Part shown: positions 10,301-21,581 of the stretch, piece by piece
Position numbering within the stretch: position 1 is the first letter of the stretch
How the letters are laid out: each line of letters starts with the position of its first letter
Source of the DNA: Bagarius yarrelli
Taxonomy: Eukaryota; Chordata; Actinopteri; Siluriformes; Sisoridae
DNA length: 64,000 bases
NCBI GenBank assembly: GCA_005784505.1
Contig: VCAZ01000112.1
Span: forward strand, 622,001 to 686,000
Reading direction: 5' to 3'
The notes under the pieces: model-generated
The model's input: only the letters and a program-made list of their open reading frames with translations
Databases searched by the model: none
Told to the model about the DNA's origin: nothing
Program-made: the position numbers and the translations under genes

Positions 10301-11537
10301 CAATCTTATCCACTGTTTTTAGTTCTCCATCCAACTGAGCCATCTTCAAATGCCACTGTTCTCCATCCACTATTTTTCCAATCGTGTTCTCCATCCAATA
10401 TTTTCCAATCTCCATGTTTTCCATCTCCATCCACTATTTTCCATCTTCGCCACTGTTTCCACTTATTTACGATTTCTCATTCTCCATGTTCCATTCTCAT
10501 GCTCTATAGATTTACTTCTTCAACTACGATTTTGCTTTTTCTCCTGTTCCTCCATCTCCAATCATCGTTCTCATCCACTATTTCACTGAAAACCCATCCA
10601 CTGTTCTTCATAAACCAATCGATTACTCCATCCACTACAGCGTTGAAGTCCCACTGTTCTCCGGCTTATATTTTCCAATTATCCATCCATCACTGTGTTC
10701 TCAACATCCTTTGCTGCCCATCTTGTTTAGGATGTTCTCCCATGGCCACATTTTCTCACACATGTTTTTTTCCAGTTGTAAATAATCGCTGATTATTTGT
10801 TCTTACACTTGTACACAGTTTCCAGTTCTGTGTTTGTTTATTATTTTCCGACTCTGAGATCCAGTGAGAGGAATTTTGAAACATTAAAGATTATTCATTC
10901 CTGTCCATTACTGTGTGTGCTTGCAAATGAATTGACTCGTTTAGAACAGACACACTTTTGGGCATATAATGCAGCACTGTCATGTCAATGATTTGCTTCT
11001 TGTGCGGTACATTTCAGGATTTACATTATGTCTTTACTCTCAAAATATGTGTGTGGGCCGGACAGTTTTTCCGATTACATGAATCTGTGCAGTGAATTAT
11101 TTTTTCTCTTCATTGCTTTGTAGCTGTCAAAAGATACAGTGTTGAACTTCTACCAGAAGATGACGCTGCTGAACACCATGGATCGCATCCTGTACGAGTC
11201 TCAGAGGCAGGTAAGAGTTTCAGCCGTTTCCATTTTCACTCCTGTCCTTGTTGACTGTGTGATGGATTAAAATTAGGACCCAGTGCACATCTGACCGCTT
11301 GATTCCCGCTTCAAGGGCCGGATCTCTTTTTACATGACCAACTACGGGGAAGAGGGCACGCACATCGGAAGTGCCGCGGCGCTCAACTCCAACGATCTGC
11401 TGTTCGGACAATACCGTGAAGCAGGTGAGACATCAGACAGCTGGTACCATATCGGACCTGGTGTTTAAAACAAAAACACATCCTGCAAAATGTACAAGAG
11501 TTTCAGTAAAGAAAAATTAAACCTCACTTGCATGTAA

Positions 11538-11581
<44 letters not shown>

Positions 11582-14035
11582 TCATTTATTCTCTTTATGT
11601 TCTTTCCCACTCCTACTAGCTGTCTTTCTTGCTTTGCCCCCCCCCTTCCCCTTCCTCTTACACTTTCTCTTCTGTCTCTCTTTCTCCCACTTCATTTTGC
11701 TTTCTTGCACTCACTCCTGCTCTTACTCTCTTTCTGACTGTCTGTCTTTCTCACTCTCTCATTTTTGTGTATTTCATGTATTCAGTTTAAATAGTTTTTT
11801 GTCATTTTGATTTTCCTCCTAAAGACGTGATGCTGATGTAGAGTTGTTGGCTTGTGGTTAAAATGTGTTTGTGTGTTTGTGTGTGCACGTGTGCACACCC
11901 CCAATGTCTGAACGCTGTAGGAGTGCTGCTGTACCGCGGCTTCCCTCTGGACCTGTTTATGGCACAGTGCTACGGTAACGCAGATGATTTGGGGAAGGGC
12001 AGGCAGATGCCGGTACACTACGGCTGCAAAGACCTCAACTTCGTCACCATCTCATCTCCTCTGGCCACTCAAATTCCTCAGGGTGAGAGAGCTGCCACTC
12101 AAAACTCCACTTTACAAAACTCAAATTCTCCACTATTCCCCACCCACTATTCCCCACCCACTATTCTCCATCTATTCCTCACTATTAACCATTATTCTTT
12201 ATTATTTTCCATTATTTGCCACTATTCTCAATTCTCTATTTACTATTCTCCATCCACTATTCTCATTCATTCTCCATTCTACACTATCTATTCTCAACCA
12301 TTCTAATTTATTCTATACTATACTATATACTATACTAATCTAATCTATTTCCCATTATTCTTTATTATATCCCCTTTATTTGACACTATTCTATATTCTC
12401 CATCCACTATTATCAACTTTTCTCATTTATTCTCTATCCACTATTCTCTATTCTCCATTATCTATTCTCAACTATCCTCATTTATTCTCCACTATTCTTA
12501 TCTGTTCTCATCTATTCTCCATCCACTTTTCTCCATTATCTATTCTCCACTATTCTCATCTATTCTCCACTATTCTTTATCTTTTTTTCATTATCCTCAT
12601 TTATTCTTTATTATTTTTGTTGTGTCTTCCCTCCTCCCTTTTTATTTTGTTCTTTTACTTTCCTTTCTGTTGATCTTTTGTTCTTTCTGGAGATTTTTGT
12701 CTTTACATGATTTTATATCAGGCTGCAGATCATCTACCCACATGATGTTTGTTGTTTTTCACCAGCATGAAGGTCGTCTTCTCATTCTGTTTAATCGCCT
12801 ACGTTTCGCTTACATTCTGCCATTAAGCTTGTAGCTGTGCACCTACAATTGAAATACAGTTTAAGAAAATGAAATGGAATGAGGGAAATGACCTGTTTTC
12901 TCTGTGTGTGTGTGTGTGTGTGTGGTTATGTGTGTGTGTAGCCGCGGGAGCCGCGTATGCTATAAAGCGAGAGAACAGTAACCGTGTGGTGGTCTGTTAC
13001 TTCGGCGAGGGAGCCGCCAGTGAAGGCGACGCCCATGCCGGCTTTAATTTCTCCGCCACCTTGGAGTGTCCAATCATTTTCTTCTGTCGCAACAACGGCT
13101 ACGCAATCTCCACCCCCACACACGAGCAGTACCGTGGCGACGGAATCGGTGAGCTACACCACACCACGCCACAGCACACCAAGCTACCTGCACCTGCTGT
13201 TACCACCTGGGGAGCAGGGGAAGTCATTACACTTTGGAGTGCCACTCTCTTTTATCGCCTCTTCCACTTTATGTATATTCAGGTTTTTTTTTTTTTTTTA
13301 GTTTTTGTTTTTTTGTTTTGTCCTTTCCTTCCATCTTCCGTCCATCGGTCCCTTCTTTTTTTTTTTTCTAATCTATTGAAAAGCGTTGCTTTCTTTTCCT
13401 TTTTTTTCTTGTTTTCTTTCATGCCTTTTATTTCTTGCTTCCTTCTTTCTTTTCTTTGTTTTTGTCTTCTTGCTTCCAAAGCTTCTTCCTTTCTTTCTTT
13501 CTTTCTTTCCTTTTTTTTTCTTTTTTTTTTCATTTTTTTTTTACATTACTTTATTTTGTGCTTGCTTTCTTCTTTCCTACCCTCCTTTTTGTTTAATTGC
13601 TTGTAAACAATTCTTCTTTCCTACTTTCCTTGTTTTCTTTCCTTTCTTTTTTCCTATCTGTATGTTTTCTTTCTTTTTTTCATACTTCTTTTTACCCTTA
13701 CCTCCTTCATTTTTGTCTAAATGCTTCTAAAGAGTTTTTTTTTTTTTCTTGGTTGCTTGCTTTCTTTTCTTTTTTTTCTTACTTACTTCTTTTTTTCTTT
13801 CTATTATCTGTCTCTCCTCTCCTCTAATCTCTCATTGTCTGTTTTTTTTACCTTTCCTTTGTATACTGTAGCTGCTCGAGGCCCGGGCTACGGCATGATG
13901 TCTATTCGTGTGGACGGTAACGACGTGTTTGCGGTGTACAACGCTACAAAAGAAGCGCGGCGCCGAGCGGTGGCCGAGAACCAGCCGTTTCTCATCGAGG
14001 CCATGACCTACAGGTAAAACGCAGACTGAAATAAA

Positions 14036-14070
<35 letters not shown>

Positions 14071-14476
14071 AACCCTAATAATATCATGACTGTTCTTTGT
14101 TTAATGGTAACCCCTCCTTTTTTCCGAGCTCAGGATCGGCCACCACAGCACGAGCGACGACAGCTCGGCTTACCGCTCTGTGGACGAGGTGAACTACTGG
14201 GACAAGCAGGACCACCCCATCTCTCGCCTCCGCCACTACATGACCGCGCGTGGCTGGTGGGGCGAAGATGAAGAGCGCACCTGGAGGAAGCAATCGCGTA
14301 AGCTGGTCATGGAGGCCTTTGAAAAAGCCGAGCGGCGTCTCAAACCCAACCTGGAGTTCATTTTCACAGATGTCTATGACGACTTGACTCCAGATCTGAT
14401 CAAACAGAGAGAGGCCATGAGAAGGCATGTGCAGCAGTACAAGGAGCACTACCCAATCGACCTGTACGAGAAGTAG
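7360..14476 (+). CDS. bckdha: 2-oxoisovalerate dehydrogenase E1-alpha subunit (BCKDHA), complete, eight coding exons
   Basis: This subunit pairs with E1-beta (BCKDHB) in the mitochondrial branched-chain 2-oxoacid dehydrogenase complex, which performs thiamine-diphosphate-dependent oxidative decarboxylation of the keto acids from Leu, Ile and Val. Exons: 7360-7458, 8962-9138, 11124-11210, 11316-11424, 11921-12082, 12942-13148, 13872-14013, 14134-14476. They sum to 1,326 bp, 441 aa plus stop (human about 445). All introns are GT-AG and phases are consistent. Residues 1-33 are basic with no acidic residue, as expected for a mitochondrial transit peptide. Other landmarks: PQFPGASAEF and NVISGIPVYRVMDRQGQIINP (exon 2), MTLLNTMDRILYESQRQ (exon 3), thiamine-diphosphate region GEGAASEGDAHAGFNF at 233-248 with RNNGYAIS at 261-268, and the regulatory loop RIGHHSTSDDSSAYR at 328-342. 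Ser333 and Ser343 match the two known inhibitory kinase sites. No damaging change is seen. Introns 2, 5 and 6 hold low-complexity pyrimidine arrays. Confidence 0.97.
8113..8440 (+). mobile_element. Two adjacent family-A SINE copies in bckdha intron 1
   Basis: Two copies in head-to-tail order (about 8,113-8,266 and 8,270-8,440). Each has GTGTTGGACT..., the GGGTTYGATTCC(C)AGCACC B-box region, CTTAACCCCTAA, and the first ends in CTCTGGATAAGGGCGTCTG. Both are truncated or diverged relative to full copies such as 17,517-17,710. Confidence 0.8.
9480..10760. repeat. Degenerate TTCTCCATCCACTATTTTCC minisatellite in bckdha intron 2
   Basis: About 1.3 kb of imperfect repeats of TTCTCCA, CCACTATT, TTTTCCAAT and CACTGTTCTCC in varying order. 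Open frames across it (for example 9,938-10,792) give only Ser/Phe/Pro/Ile-rich repeat peptides and are not coding. Confidence 0.9.
11539..11578. repeat. (CT)n microsatellite in bckdha intron 4
   Basis: About 20 CT dinucleotides, followed by a pyrimidine-rich stretch to about 11,760. Confidence 0.93.
12105..12620. repeat. TTCTCCACTATTCT repeat array in bckdha intron 5
   Basis: Irregular tandem blocks of TTCTCCACTATTCTCATCTA and variants over about 500 bp. The motif vocabulary is the same as in the intron 2 array at 9,480-10,760. Confidence 0.9.
13278..13860. repeat. Polypyrimidine (TTTC)n tract in bckdha intron 6
   Basis: Nearly continuous T/C sequence with TTTC, TTCC and T-runs on the plus strand, ending at the intron 6 acceptor (AG at 13,870-13,871). 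Open frames in it are Phe/Ser/Leu or Lys/Arg/Glu runs without meaning. Confidence 0.92.
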
Positions 14477-14538
14477 TCACTTCCTCTAGCTAACTTGATT
14501 TAGGAGATTTAAAGATATCAAATGGACGACTTGAGATT

Positions 14539-14544
14539 AATAAA
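14539..14544 (+). terminator. Candidate bckdha polyadenylation signal
   Basis: An AATAAA hexamer 62 bases after the TAG stop at 14,474-14,476, just before a transposon-like element. It is the first canonical signal downstream of the gene. Confidence 0.6.
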
Positions 14545-14587
14545 ACTACTCGCATAATCATGAAGCACAGTTACTGTCAGGTGGATA

Positions 14588-14975
14588 CACTATATGGACA
14601 AAAGTATTGGGACACCTGACCCCTTTTTTTTTTTTTTTTTTTTTGGGAACATCTTATTCCTACTCTCACTTTTCCTCCTATTATAACATTCACTGTCCTG
14701 GAAAAGTCCACTAGATTTTGGGGTGTGAGAAATAAGCATCTGATGTTGTGTATTGAGGTCTGGGGTACCTGGGGTTTTCTCTAGGGGACATGAGGGTTCT
14801 TCCACTCCAATCATAACACACCATGTCTTCCTGCAGCTCCGAGGCTTTGTGCACAGGGGCATTGTCTTGCTGAAACTTCTAATTCCCCCCCCAAAAAAGT
14901 TCTACAAAATAGAAAGACATTAAACTCCGTGCTTCCATTCTAATTAGGTGTCCACAAACTTTTGGCTATATAGTG
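14588..14975. mobile_element. Tc1/mariner-like non-autonomous element with ~30-bp inverted termini
   Basis: The left end (CACTATATGGACAAAAGTAT...GGGACACC) and the reverse complement of the right end (CACTATATAGCCAAAAGTTT...TGGACACC) match over about 29 bp. TA dinucleotides flank both sides (14,586-14,587 and 14,976-14,977), the duplication expected for Tc1/mariner. Inside, antisense sequence near 14,840-14,880 decodes as a remnant like QDNAPVHKA, typical of transposase DDE domains. It is about 388 bp, too short for a working transposase. It sits just behind the bckdha polyA signal. Confidence 0.85.
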
Positions 14976-14977
14976 TA

Positions 14978-15215
14978 CCTCTGTCCTATGTAGGTCAATT
15001 AGTATATAATGCAGTGAAATGTTTAGCATTATACAGTTCTCCGTCCCGCCCTGTTCCTATGTTTTAACAGAAAGCGGGTGTTTGTTCTTTTAGCCACTAG
15101 AGGTCACTCTCCTGCGACTAATCATACATTAGCATAGCACTAGTATTAACTGTTCACTCTTCACAGATTTGTCCTGATTTAACCTGGTTTTATTCTTGCC
15201 ATTTATTTTTTTTTT
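14978..15215 (+). repeat. Segment duplicated at ~21,899-22,190
   Basis: Shared blocks in the same order include TCTGTC(C/T)TATGTAGGTCAATTAG, ATGCAGTGAA, CATACA.TTCTCCG, CCACTAGAGGTCACT, CGCGACT or TGCGACT, and CAGATTTGTCCTGATT with AACCTGG. The homology also includes the right end of the mariner-like element. It is not coding. Confidence 0.85.
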
Positions 15216-15539
15216 TTCAACACGTGCTTCGTTAACATTAAGAACGCATTATACACATGCATATTAGCACAAGTGAGCCGTACACACACACACACACACT
15301 GGTCATGGTGTAAACTCGTGAAAGAAAGGTTTGGTTACAGGTGACTGTATCAGTTATGTGAGCTGTATAAGGGTGGGAAATGTAGTCTGTGTCTCTTAGT
15401 CTGTTAGATTTTTAATTTCTTTTGATTAGAACAAAATGAATCTATGGAATTTAAGTGCTGCTTTAACATGTAGTGAGATGATGATGGGAAGATTCAGTGG
15501 CTTATGTTTGAAACATTAATAAATGACCTGTAATTTAAC

Positions 15540-15540
<1 letters not shown>

Positions 15541-15571
<31 letters not shown>

Positions 15572-15756
15572 ATGAATACGTGGTGTTTTCTTTTTGTGTG
15601 GGTTGTGTGTGTGAGACGGGTGTACTTTTCGGGTTGGTGGGTGGGCATGGATTGTGGGTGTGTATGAAGATGTGTATGAATTGTGTGTGTGTGTTTGGGG
15701 GGGTCTTTTTGTATGGGTTGTGTGTGGTGGTTCTTTGTTGGTTGATGGGTGGGCAT

Positions 15757-15793
<37 letters not shown>

Positions 15794-15800
15794 GGTAGGT
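15541..15800. repeat. TG-rich minisatellite with short TA run
   Basis: (TA)n then (TG)n at 15,541-15,570, then GT-rich units such as GGGTGGGCATGGATTGTG(G/T)GTG at about 15,640 and 15,750, ending in (TG)n at 15,760-15,788. Frames across it are Cys/Val or His/Thr repeats. Confidence 0.88.
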
Positions 15801-15849
15801 GTGTTCTTTCTCTATGGCTAGGTATGGGGTGTGGGTCACTCATATTTGC

Positions 15850-16860
15850 ACCACTTCCATACCATGTGATATTGCGTTACCCATGTCTAATGTACGCATT
15901 TACACTTGTACAGATGAGCGAAATGACAAACTGGATGTTTAAGAGGAATCCAAATGACCCTAAAGATGTCCGACCAGGTCTTAAAGGTGTACTGATACAA
16001 TATAATGTTAAATTACGATCTATTTCCAATATGTGAGTTTTTGCATAATTAACACTTTATTTAAGGTTGCCAGGTTTGAGCAGAATTTCCACCCTCTGCA
16101 ATCCCCCTCCTGCCTATTATCAGTATCGGATCGGTTTCTGAATGCAGCTCTGTCGGATAGAATGGGTTGGCTGCTTTTGTTTCGCTGTACAACTCGTCCT
16201 TCCATCATTAACCCCGCAGCCAGTAGAGCAACACCATCGTTTCATTTTTTTTTTTCTTTAATTAAAAGCTAAGAACCGCAGGGGTCTGTGTTAATCAACG
16301 CCGCAGCCCAGTTTGTAGTCGAAAGCTGAAGGGATTTATTGACTCATAACTCGGTTATTCCGCTGCTTACTTTTTGAAGGTGCCCTGTTTCTTTATTGTT
16401 GTTAATAGGACAAAATTATATTTCTTTCGAGGCAGCCAATCTTCGACCTCCTATGAGGATCTAATCCTTTTTGCCGATACCCAATAGCTTTTCATTATCC
16501 CTGTGTCTTTATGGATCTCTGATTCAGTTGAAATGTGAACTTGCATGTGTCACTTTCATGGATTTGTCACAGTGGCTGTTAATCAGAAGGGGTAAAGTGG
16601 GTCAATCGGAATAAGAGCCGAGTACGCAGACTGGCGTTAATGCGACACGCCACTGGAAACGAGGCCCGTTCGTTTACATTGTATTTTATTTTATTTCTGT
16701 ATCTTGTGAAGCAGTTAAGGCAGTTAAATGGTGCTGGGAATTGAACCCATTGACCTTTTGATCAGGACTCCAACACCTTTCACACCGCTACCACTTTCCC
16801 CATTGATCTGATGGCCGACTGTTGAGTTTGTAATGCTGTTGACCAATCCGAGCAAACAAT
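15850..16860. other. Intergenic DNA, no gene recognised
   Basis: Unique-looking sequence without a conserved coding segment. A partial minus-strand family-A SINE lies at about 16,725-16,800 (GGTGCTGGGAATTGAACCC then CTACCACTT). Confidence 0.6.
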
Positions 16861-16865
16861 GACAT

Positions 16866-16872
16866 TATATAT

Positions 16873-16959
<87 letters not shown>

Positions 16960-16971
16960 ATATATATATAA
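16866..16971. repeat. (AT)n microsatellite
   Basis: About 100 bp of TA dinucleotides with a few AA interruptions, abutting the LINE fragment that follows. Confidence 0.95.
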
Positions 16972-16975
16972 AAAA

Positions 16976-17185
16976 ACCCTATTCTCTTCATCCTCTTCAC
17001 TCACACCCACTAACTTCATGTCCTCGTGTATCGCATCCATATACCTCCTCTTTGGTCCTCCTCTTTGCCTTCTGCCTGGTAGCTTCATTTCTAACATCGT
17101 CCTACCGATGTATTTACTATCCCTCCTTTGTACCACTTTAACCTGGCTTCTCTGACTTTCTCCCCAAAACATCTAACATGAGCCT
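16976..17185 (-). mobile_element. LINE fragment: C-terminal tail of a non-LTR reverse transcriptase ORF
   Basis: Read on the minus strand it gives RRDSKYIGRTMLEMKLPGRR followed by QRGGPKRRYMDAIHEDMKLV and GVSEEDEENR. This matches the general C-terminal pattern of non-LTR (RTE-like) reverse transcriptases. The rest of the element is absent. Related minus-strand copies are at 21,640-21,860 and 56,600-56,880. It is a dead fragment. Confidence 0.75.
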
Positions 17186-17516
17186 CGTTCCTAATCCCGT
17201 CCATCTTCAGCTCACCTACTTCCAGATCACTAACTCACTTTGACAATATTAGTTAATTAAAAAGCTGCAATAAATAGAACACACTGAACTGCCATATTGA
17301 TCTTCCAAGCCGTTAAGCAGTAACTCGTTTTCATTATAGTAGGTATCCTGCAACTTCACACATGGCAGGTTGTGTTAGTAATAATCATCACCACCATTAT
17401 AATCATAATTATTTGGCAACATTAAATCATGACTAGCAATTAATCTGATATCGCTTAGCATGATTACTGATCCTAAAGAAAGGAAACAGGCTTTTCACCC
17501 AGATAATAAGGATGGG

Positions 17517-17710
17517 TTGGGGTGATCGTGCAGCGGTTAAGGTGTTGGACTGCTAACCAGAAGATTGTGGGTTCGATTTTCAGCACCACCAAGTTACCAC
17601 TGCTGGGCCCCTAAGCAAGGTCCTAATCAGCAATTGCTCAGCTGTATAAATGAAATAAAAAATGTATGTCGCTCTGGATAAGAGCAAAGGCCAAATACCA
17701 TAAATGTAAA
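17517..17710 (+). mobile_element. tRNA-derived SINE copy (family A), near full length
   Basis: The clearest family-A copy. The head GCAGCGGTTAAGGTGTTGGA is followed by the B-box-like GTGGGTTCGATTTTCAGCAC, then CTGCTGGGCCCCTAAGCAAG, then CAATTGCTCAGCTGTATAAA, and ends CTCTGGATAAGAGCAAAGGC. The head can be read as a tRNA-derived RNA polymerase III promoter. Confidence 0.85.
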
Positions 17711-17895
17711 TAGGTTCCCTGATGAGTCCTCTAAAGGTTCCTCTAAAGGTTTCTTTATAAAATCATCTCAGGGAGTGTTTTTCTGGCCACTGTTGCTCAT
17801 CAGGAATAAATATAATTTGTAATTCTTTAAATTGTACCTTTAGTAGCACCACATTGAGATGATGTCTATTGTTAAAAGTGCTATACAAATATTAA

Positions 17896-18085
17896 TATTT
17901 ACATTTACAGCATTTGGCAGATGCTCCAGAGTGACTTACATTTATCTCATTTATACAGCTGAGCAATTAGGGGGGAAGTTCCTTGCTCGGGGGCCCAGCA
18001 GTGGCTGCTTGGTGGTGCTGGGAATCAAACCCTGATCTTCTAGGGTATCAGTTCAACATCTTAACCAATGAGCCAATACTGCCCC
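17896..18085 (-). mobile_element. tRNA-derived SINE copy (family A), minus strand
   Basis: Begins TTTACAGCATTTGGCAGATG and reads through the CAGCTGAGCAATTAGGGG block, GCTCGGGGGCCCAGCAGTGG and GGTGCTGGGAATCAAACCCT to AACATCTTAACCAATGAG, the exact reverse order of family A. Confidence 0.85.
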
Positions 18086-19006
18086 AAATAAATAAAATTG
18101 AATTGAGTTTAATTTTAATGCATAAACTGCCCCGGTTGGTCAAGATGACTTTGTGAACAGTCTGAGAGATTGGTGTGTGAGGATTTCTGTCCTCCAAGTT
18201 AGGAAGAAGAAGTCGGCTTTTTAGGTTAGCTTGAGTCCATTATTTCTCAAACATGAAAGTGATCAGGAGTGATGTGTGGATCAGGTGGTGCAGCATGTAA
18301 GTGTTTGTGTGTATACATAATACACAATCCACCTCAAAGTACAGAACTACTCCAAATTCGTTGATGTGCAATACCGGAAACCTTTCAAAAGGGGGCCTCG
18401 TCATGCTTAGAAGTGGGACCACCTGCCTGTCTGGATGCCAGAAAAAAAAAGGTTCTAGGTTGTTGACAAGTATGATTAATATGGGCTAAGCAATATAATG
18501 ACATACCAGCAGGTGGCACTTTCTATATAAAGAAATGGGTTTATTTCTGTGTACTGATCATGTGTCCACTTTAATTTAATCTAAAAGTAATTTAGTGTGT
18601 TGATAGACCGATTAAAGATACACCAAATAAAATTATGCTCAAGTACACTTAGATTATACTTAAAAATCGACAGACACGGGCCTGAATTCACAAAACATCT
18701 TAAGTAGCTTATAACTCGCTGATTTAGGAGAGAATCTTAAAAATAATGTGTCACTTCTAAATTTCAGCTCTAACACTATTTTTAAAAGCATTTTAGCGCT
18801 AAAATTAGCTTCTAAATCTATAAACCGCTAATAAGTAGTGAAGAGGACATCTAAGTCAGTAAAACCGAGTGACAAACTGTCCTAAAATAGCTGTTGGAAA
18901 CAATCTGCTTCAGAATGTAAAGATTTTAGAAACATTTGTTGATAACAAGCTTCTAAAAAAAGTGTGGCCTTCATCGCAATGGCTATTATAACTGTTGTAA
19001 AAGTAA

Positions 19007-19192
19007 CATTTACATTTCTGGCATTTGGCAGACGCCCTTATCCAGAGAAACTTATTTCATTATTTATTTAATTGAGCAGTTGAGGTTAAAAGCCTTGCTC
19101 AGGGACCCAGCCATGGAAGCATGGTGGTGCTGAACCCATTAACCTTCGGATTAGCAGTTTAACACCTTAACCACTCAGCTACCACTTCCCTC
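19007..19192 (-). mobile_element. tRNA-derived SINE copy (family A), minus strand
   Basis: ATTTCTGGCATTTGGCAGAC, then GCCTTGCTCAGGGACCCAGC, then AACACCTTAACCACTCAGCT: a reversed family-A copy. Confidence 0.85.
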
Positions 19193-20524
19193 CTTGTCAG
19201 GGACTTGGGGTGCCAGGGATGAAGTCACTTTACTGCGGTGACCGGGAGTGGACATGTTTGATTCACTTTAATTTTGCATTGAACTCAGGAGAACGTGATA
19301 TTATGTCGTGGCTATGAGATATTAATTTGTGGAAACTTGATATTATGTCATGGCCAAAAGATCATTTCGTCGAGGCAACGGCATCGTTATTAAATGGCCA
19401 GTCGTGACCTCGAGATGCTTAATTAAGGGAACAACATCCTCACGTTTCATGTTAAAGGAATATAATGTAATTAGCACACTGACCGTAACTGTCTTTACGG
19501 TGTATATTTCTCAAGTTCAAGTTCAAGGAGCTTTTTTGTCATTTCAACCATATATAGCAGATGCAGTACACAGTCAAATGAGCTAACGTTTCTCCAGCAC
19601 CCCCTGGTGCTACACAAAACATAGAATTCCACAAAACAACAAAGAGCCACTAAACAGGATAGACATAAAGTGCATGTGTGCAACTTGGTGCAGACAGTGC
19701 AGAACAGACAATTTCTTTACGTGCAATTTCTTTAGCATTAGGAGGCAAAATAAATACATTTAAAATCATATTTAAAAAAACATAATAATACTGGGAGCCA
19801 TTCCAGCCCTTGTATTTTCTCTTACAGACCGACCGGGTTAGAACTGAGTTGAATCATCTCAGGATGATCATTTGAACAGCCCTTTAACTCACTTCTGTCC
19901 ATTCATTGTATCTGAGGATCATATTTCAATCCAGGCTTCAGTTCATCCATCGCAAAGGCTGCAGGCTTCTTATCCAACTCAAAGGTGCTTCTGGGACTTT
20001 CTTTTCACTGTTTATGACATTTCGGTCTCATTGCAGATGTTTCATCCAGCCACTCGCTCTTTTGTATGGCTCTCAGTAGAGTACTACAGATTCTGAGGAA
20101 TCTATTTCTTCTGACGAAACCGACGCTTCCAGATCAATTACGTTGATAAGATGTGACGGAGTCATTTCTGCTTCTCCTCCACAGGATTAAATATCGAAAT
20201 CAAAACCCGCCGTTTGTCTCTGATGGAGAATCATTTAGATGATGACTACAGCCTGTTCTCGCAGGACAGGAGAGTATCTCAGCGAAGACTGGCTCTGACA
20301 AGCACCTTTCTGGCTTTTCCTCAGTCACAGCAGCTAAATAGTGGGAATTAAGATGTTGCTACATGCTTAGCTGGTTTACCAGGGATTATCCTGGGTGATC
20401 AATAATGGCTTATTTAAGAGCTGTAGGATCACTGATGAAAAGAAACAGCAGCATGTTTAACCTAAATTAATGTACAGTAACTGTTTACAAAGGATTAGTT
20501 GAGTTTCAAGACACCAGTTTGATG

Positions 20525-20760
20525 TTGTATAAAAAATACAGACAAAAGTATTGCGACACGTGACCATCACATCCATATGTGTATTTTAAACATCGCATGT
20601 TCCTTAAGTTCCTTTGTTCTGCTTGTTTTCCATCTACCCATGCCCTACCCACCGCTGAACGTGGAAATACCAAATCATCAGATCTTCCCCCATTTCATCC
20701 TCAACTGAAATAATATCTTCCAGCTTCTGATTGACGAACACACCTAAACCAGGTAATCAG
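20525..20760. mobile_element. Tc1/mariner-like terminal fragment
   Basis: Starts with CAGACAAAAGTATTGCGACA and CATCACATCCATATGTGTATTTT. The same terminal blocks recur at 61,167-61,200 and resemble the end of the 14,588 element. Only one end is recognisable, so it is truncated. Confidence 0.55.
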
Positions 20761-20778
20761 CAGTGTGTAACACAGGGG

Positions 20779-21285
20779 TAGTCTCGCATAGCCAGACCTT
20801 CAGACTAAAGGTAGAAGCTCTGAGAACATTGGCCGCTTTGAATGGTTAAGGCTCACCCAAGAGGACGTATGACTGACAGGTAAATCAACCAATGACGTTT
20901 TATTTTGTGCCACACACTGCTCATTACCTGGTTTAGGTGCGTTCATCAATCAGGTTTAGGTGTGTTTGTTATTTTTAGGAATGTCACTAAGCGCCTCAAG
21001 CTATTTTTTTTGACAGTCATTTAAACGGTCTATACTGTGAACCTTGCATACTTTTAAGAACCCAGCATTTAATCCATCTTCATTGATGCTCACTGTTACT
21101 GACGTAAATACAATAGGTCACTTCTTGAAACAGACAGCTTTGGGTTCTAATGTTAAATAACGCGACAGACACGTCTTGTACGCTTCAACCAATCAGAGGA
21201 CGACATCGAAACTCCTGAAGTGAGTGTGCCATATGCATCAGACGTTCAGTCAGTGATTCCTGGGTGTGACGTCTGAGGGCAGGGG
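20779..21285. mobile_element. Diverged non-autonomous DNA element, TAGTCTCG family
   Basis: Begins TAGTCTCGCATAGCCAGACC with ACTAAAGG(T)AGAAG, and near its right side has CAACCAATCAGAGGACGAC, CATATGCA and GGGTGTGACGTCTGAGG. These blocks match the intact copy at 61,466-61,767 in order, with extra sequence in the middle. Flanking CAGGGG on both sides may be what is left of a target duplication. Confidence 0.6.
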
Positions 21286-21364
21286 TATCTGGAAAACAAG
21301 CGGAACATCTAACCCTGATCCTATTTTACATTTAATTTAAATACTCTTTCCCCCTATAAAAACT

Positions 21365-21581
21365 TGCTCAGGAAACTGTAAACATTTTAACGCTGTAGAA
21401 GACATTTTGTGGTTTGTGCATTGAATAAATGCATTTTGTGATACACTCATGGAGATTCTTGTGTGGCACACAAGGATAGAAAAAGTTGTCATGGTAAACA
21501 AAGACAAGAAAGGCTTCCTGGATCCAAACATGGAAATCTGACATCCGCTTTAACAATGGTACATGAACAAGAAACCACCCA

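Noticed and set aside
9775..10792. Open frames up to 284 codons in bckdha intron 2
   Set aside because: They lie in a stop-poor pyrimidine-rich minisatellite between confirmed exons 2 and 3. The product is low-complexity Ser/Phe/Pro with no family signal.
13279..13860. Lys/Arg-rich and Phe-rich frames in bckdha intron 6
   Set aside because: Translation of a TTTC polypyrimidine tract on either strand, inside a confirmed intron.
15516..15843. His/Thr-rich or Cys/Val-rich small proteins
   Set aside because: They are translations of a TG/CA-rich minisatellite.
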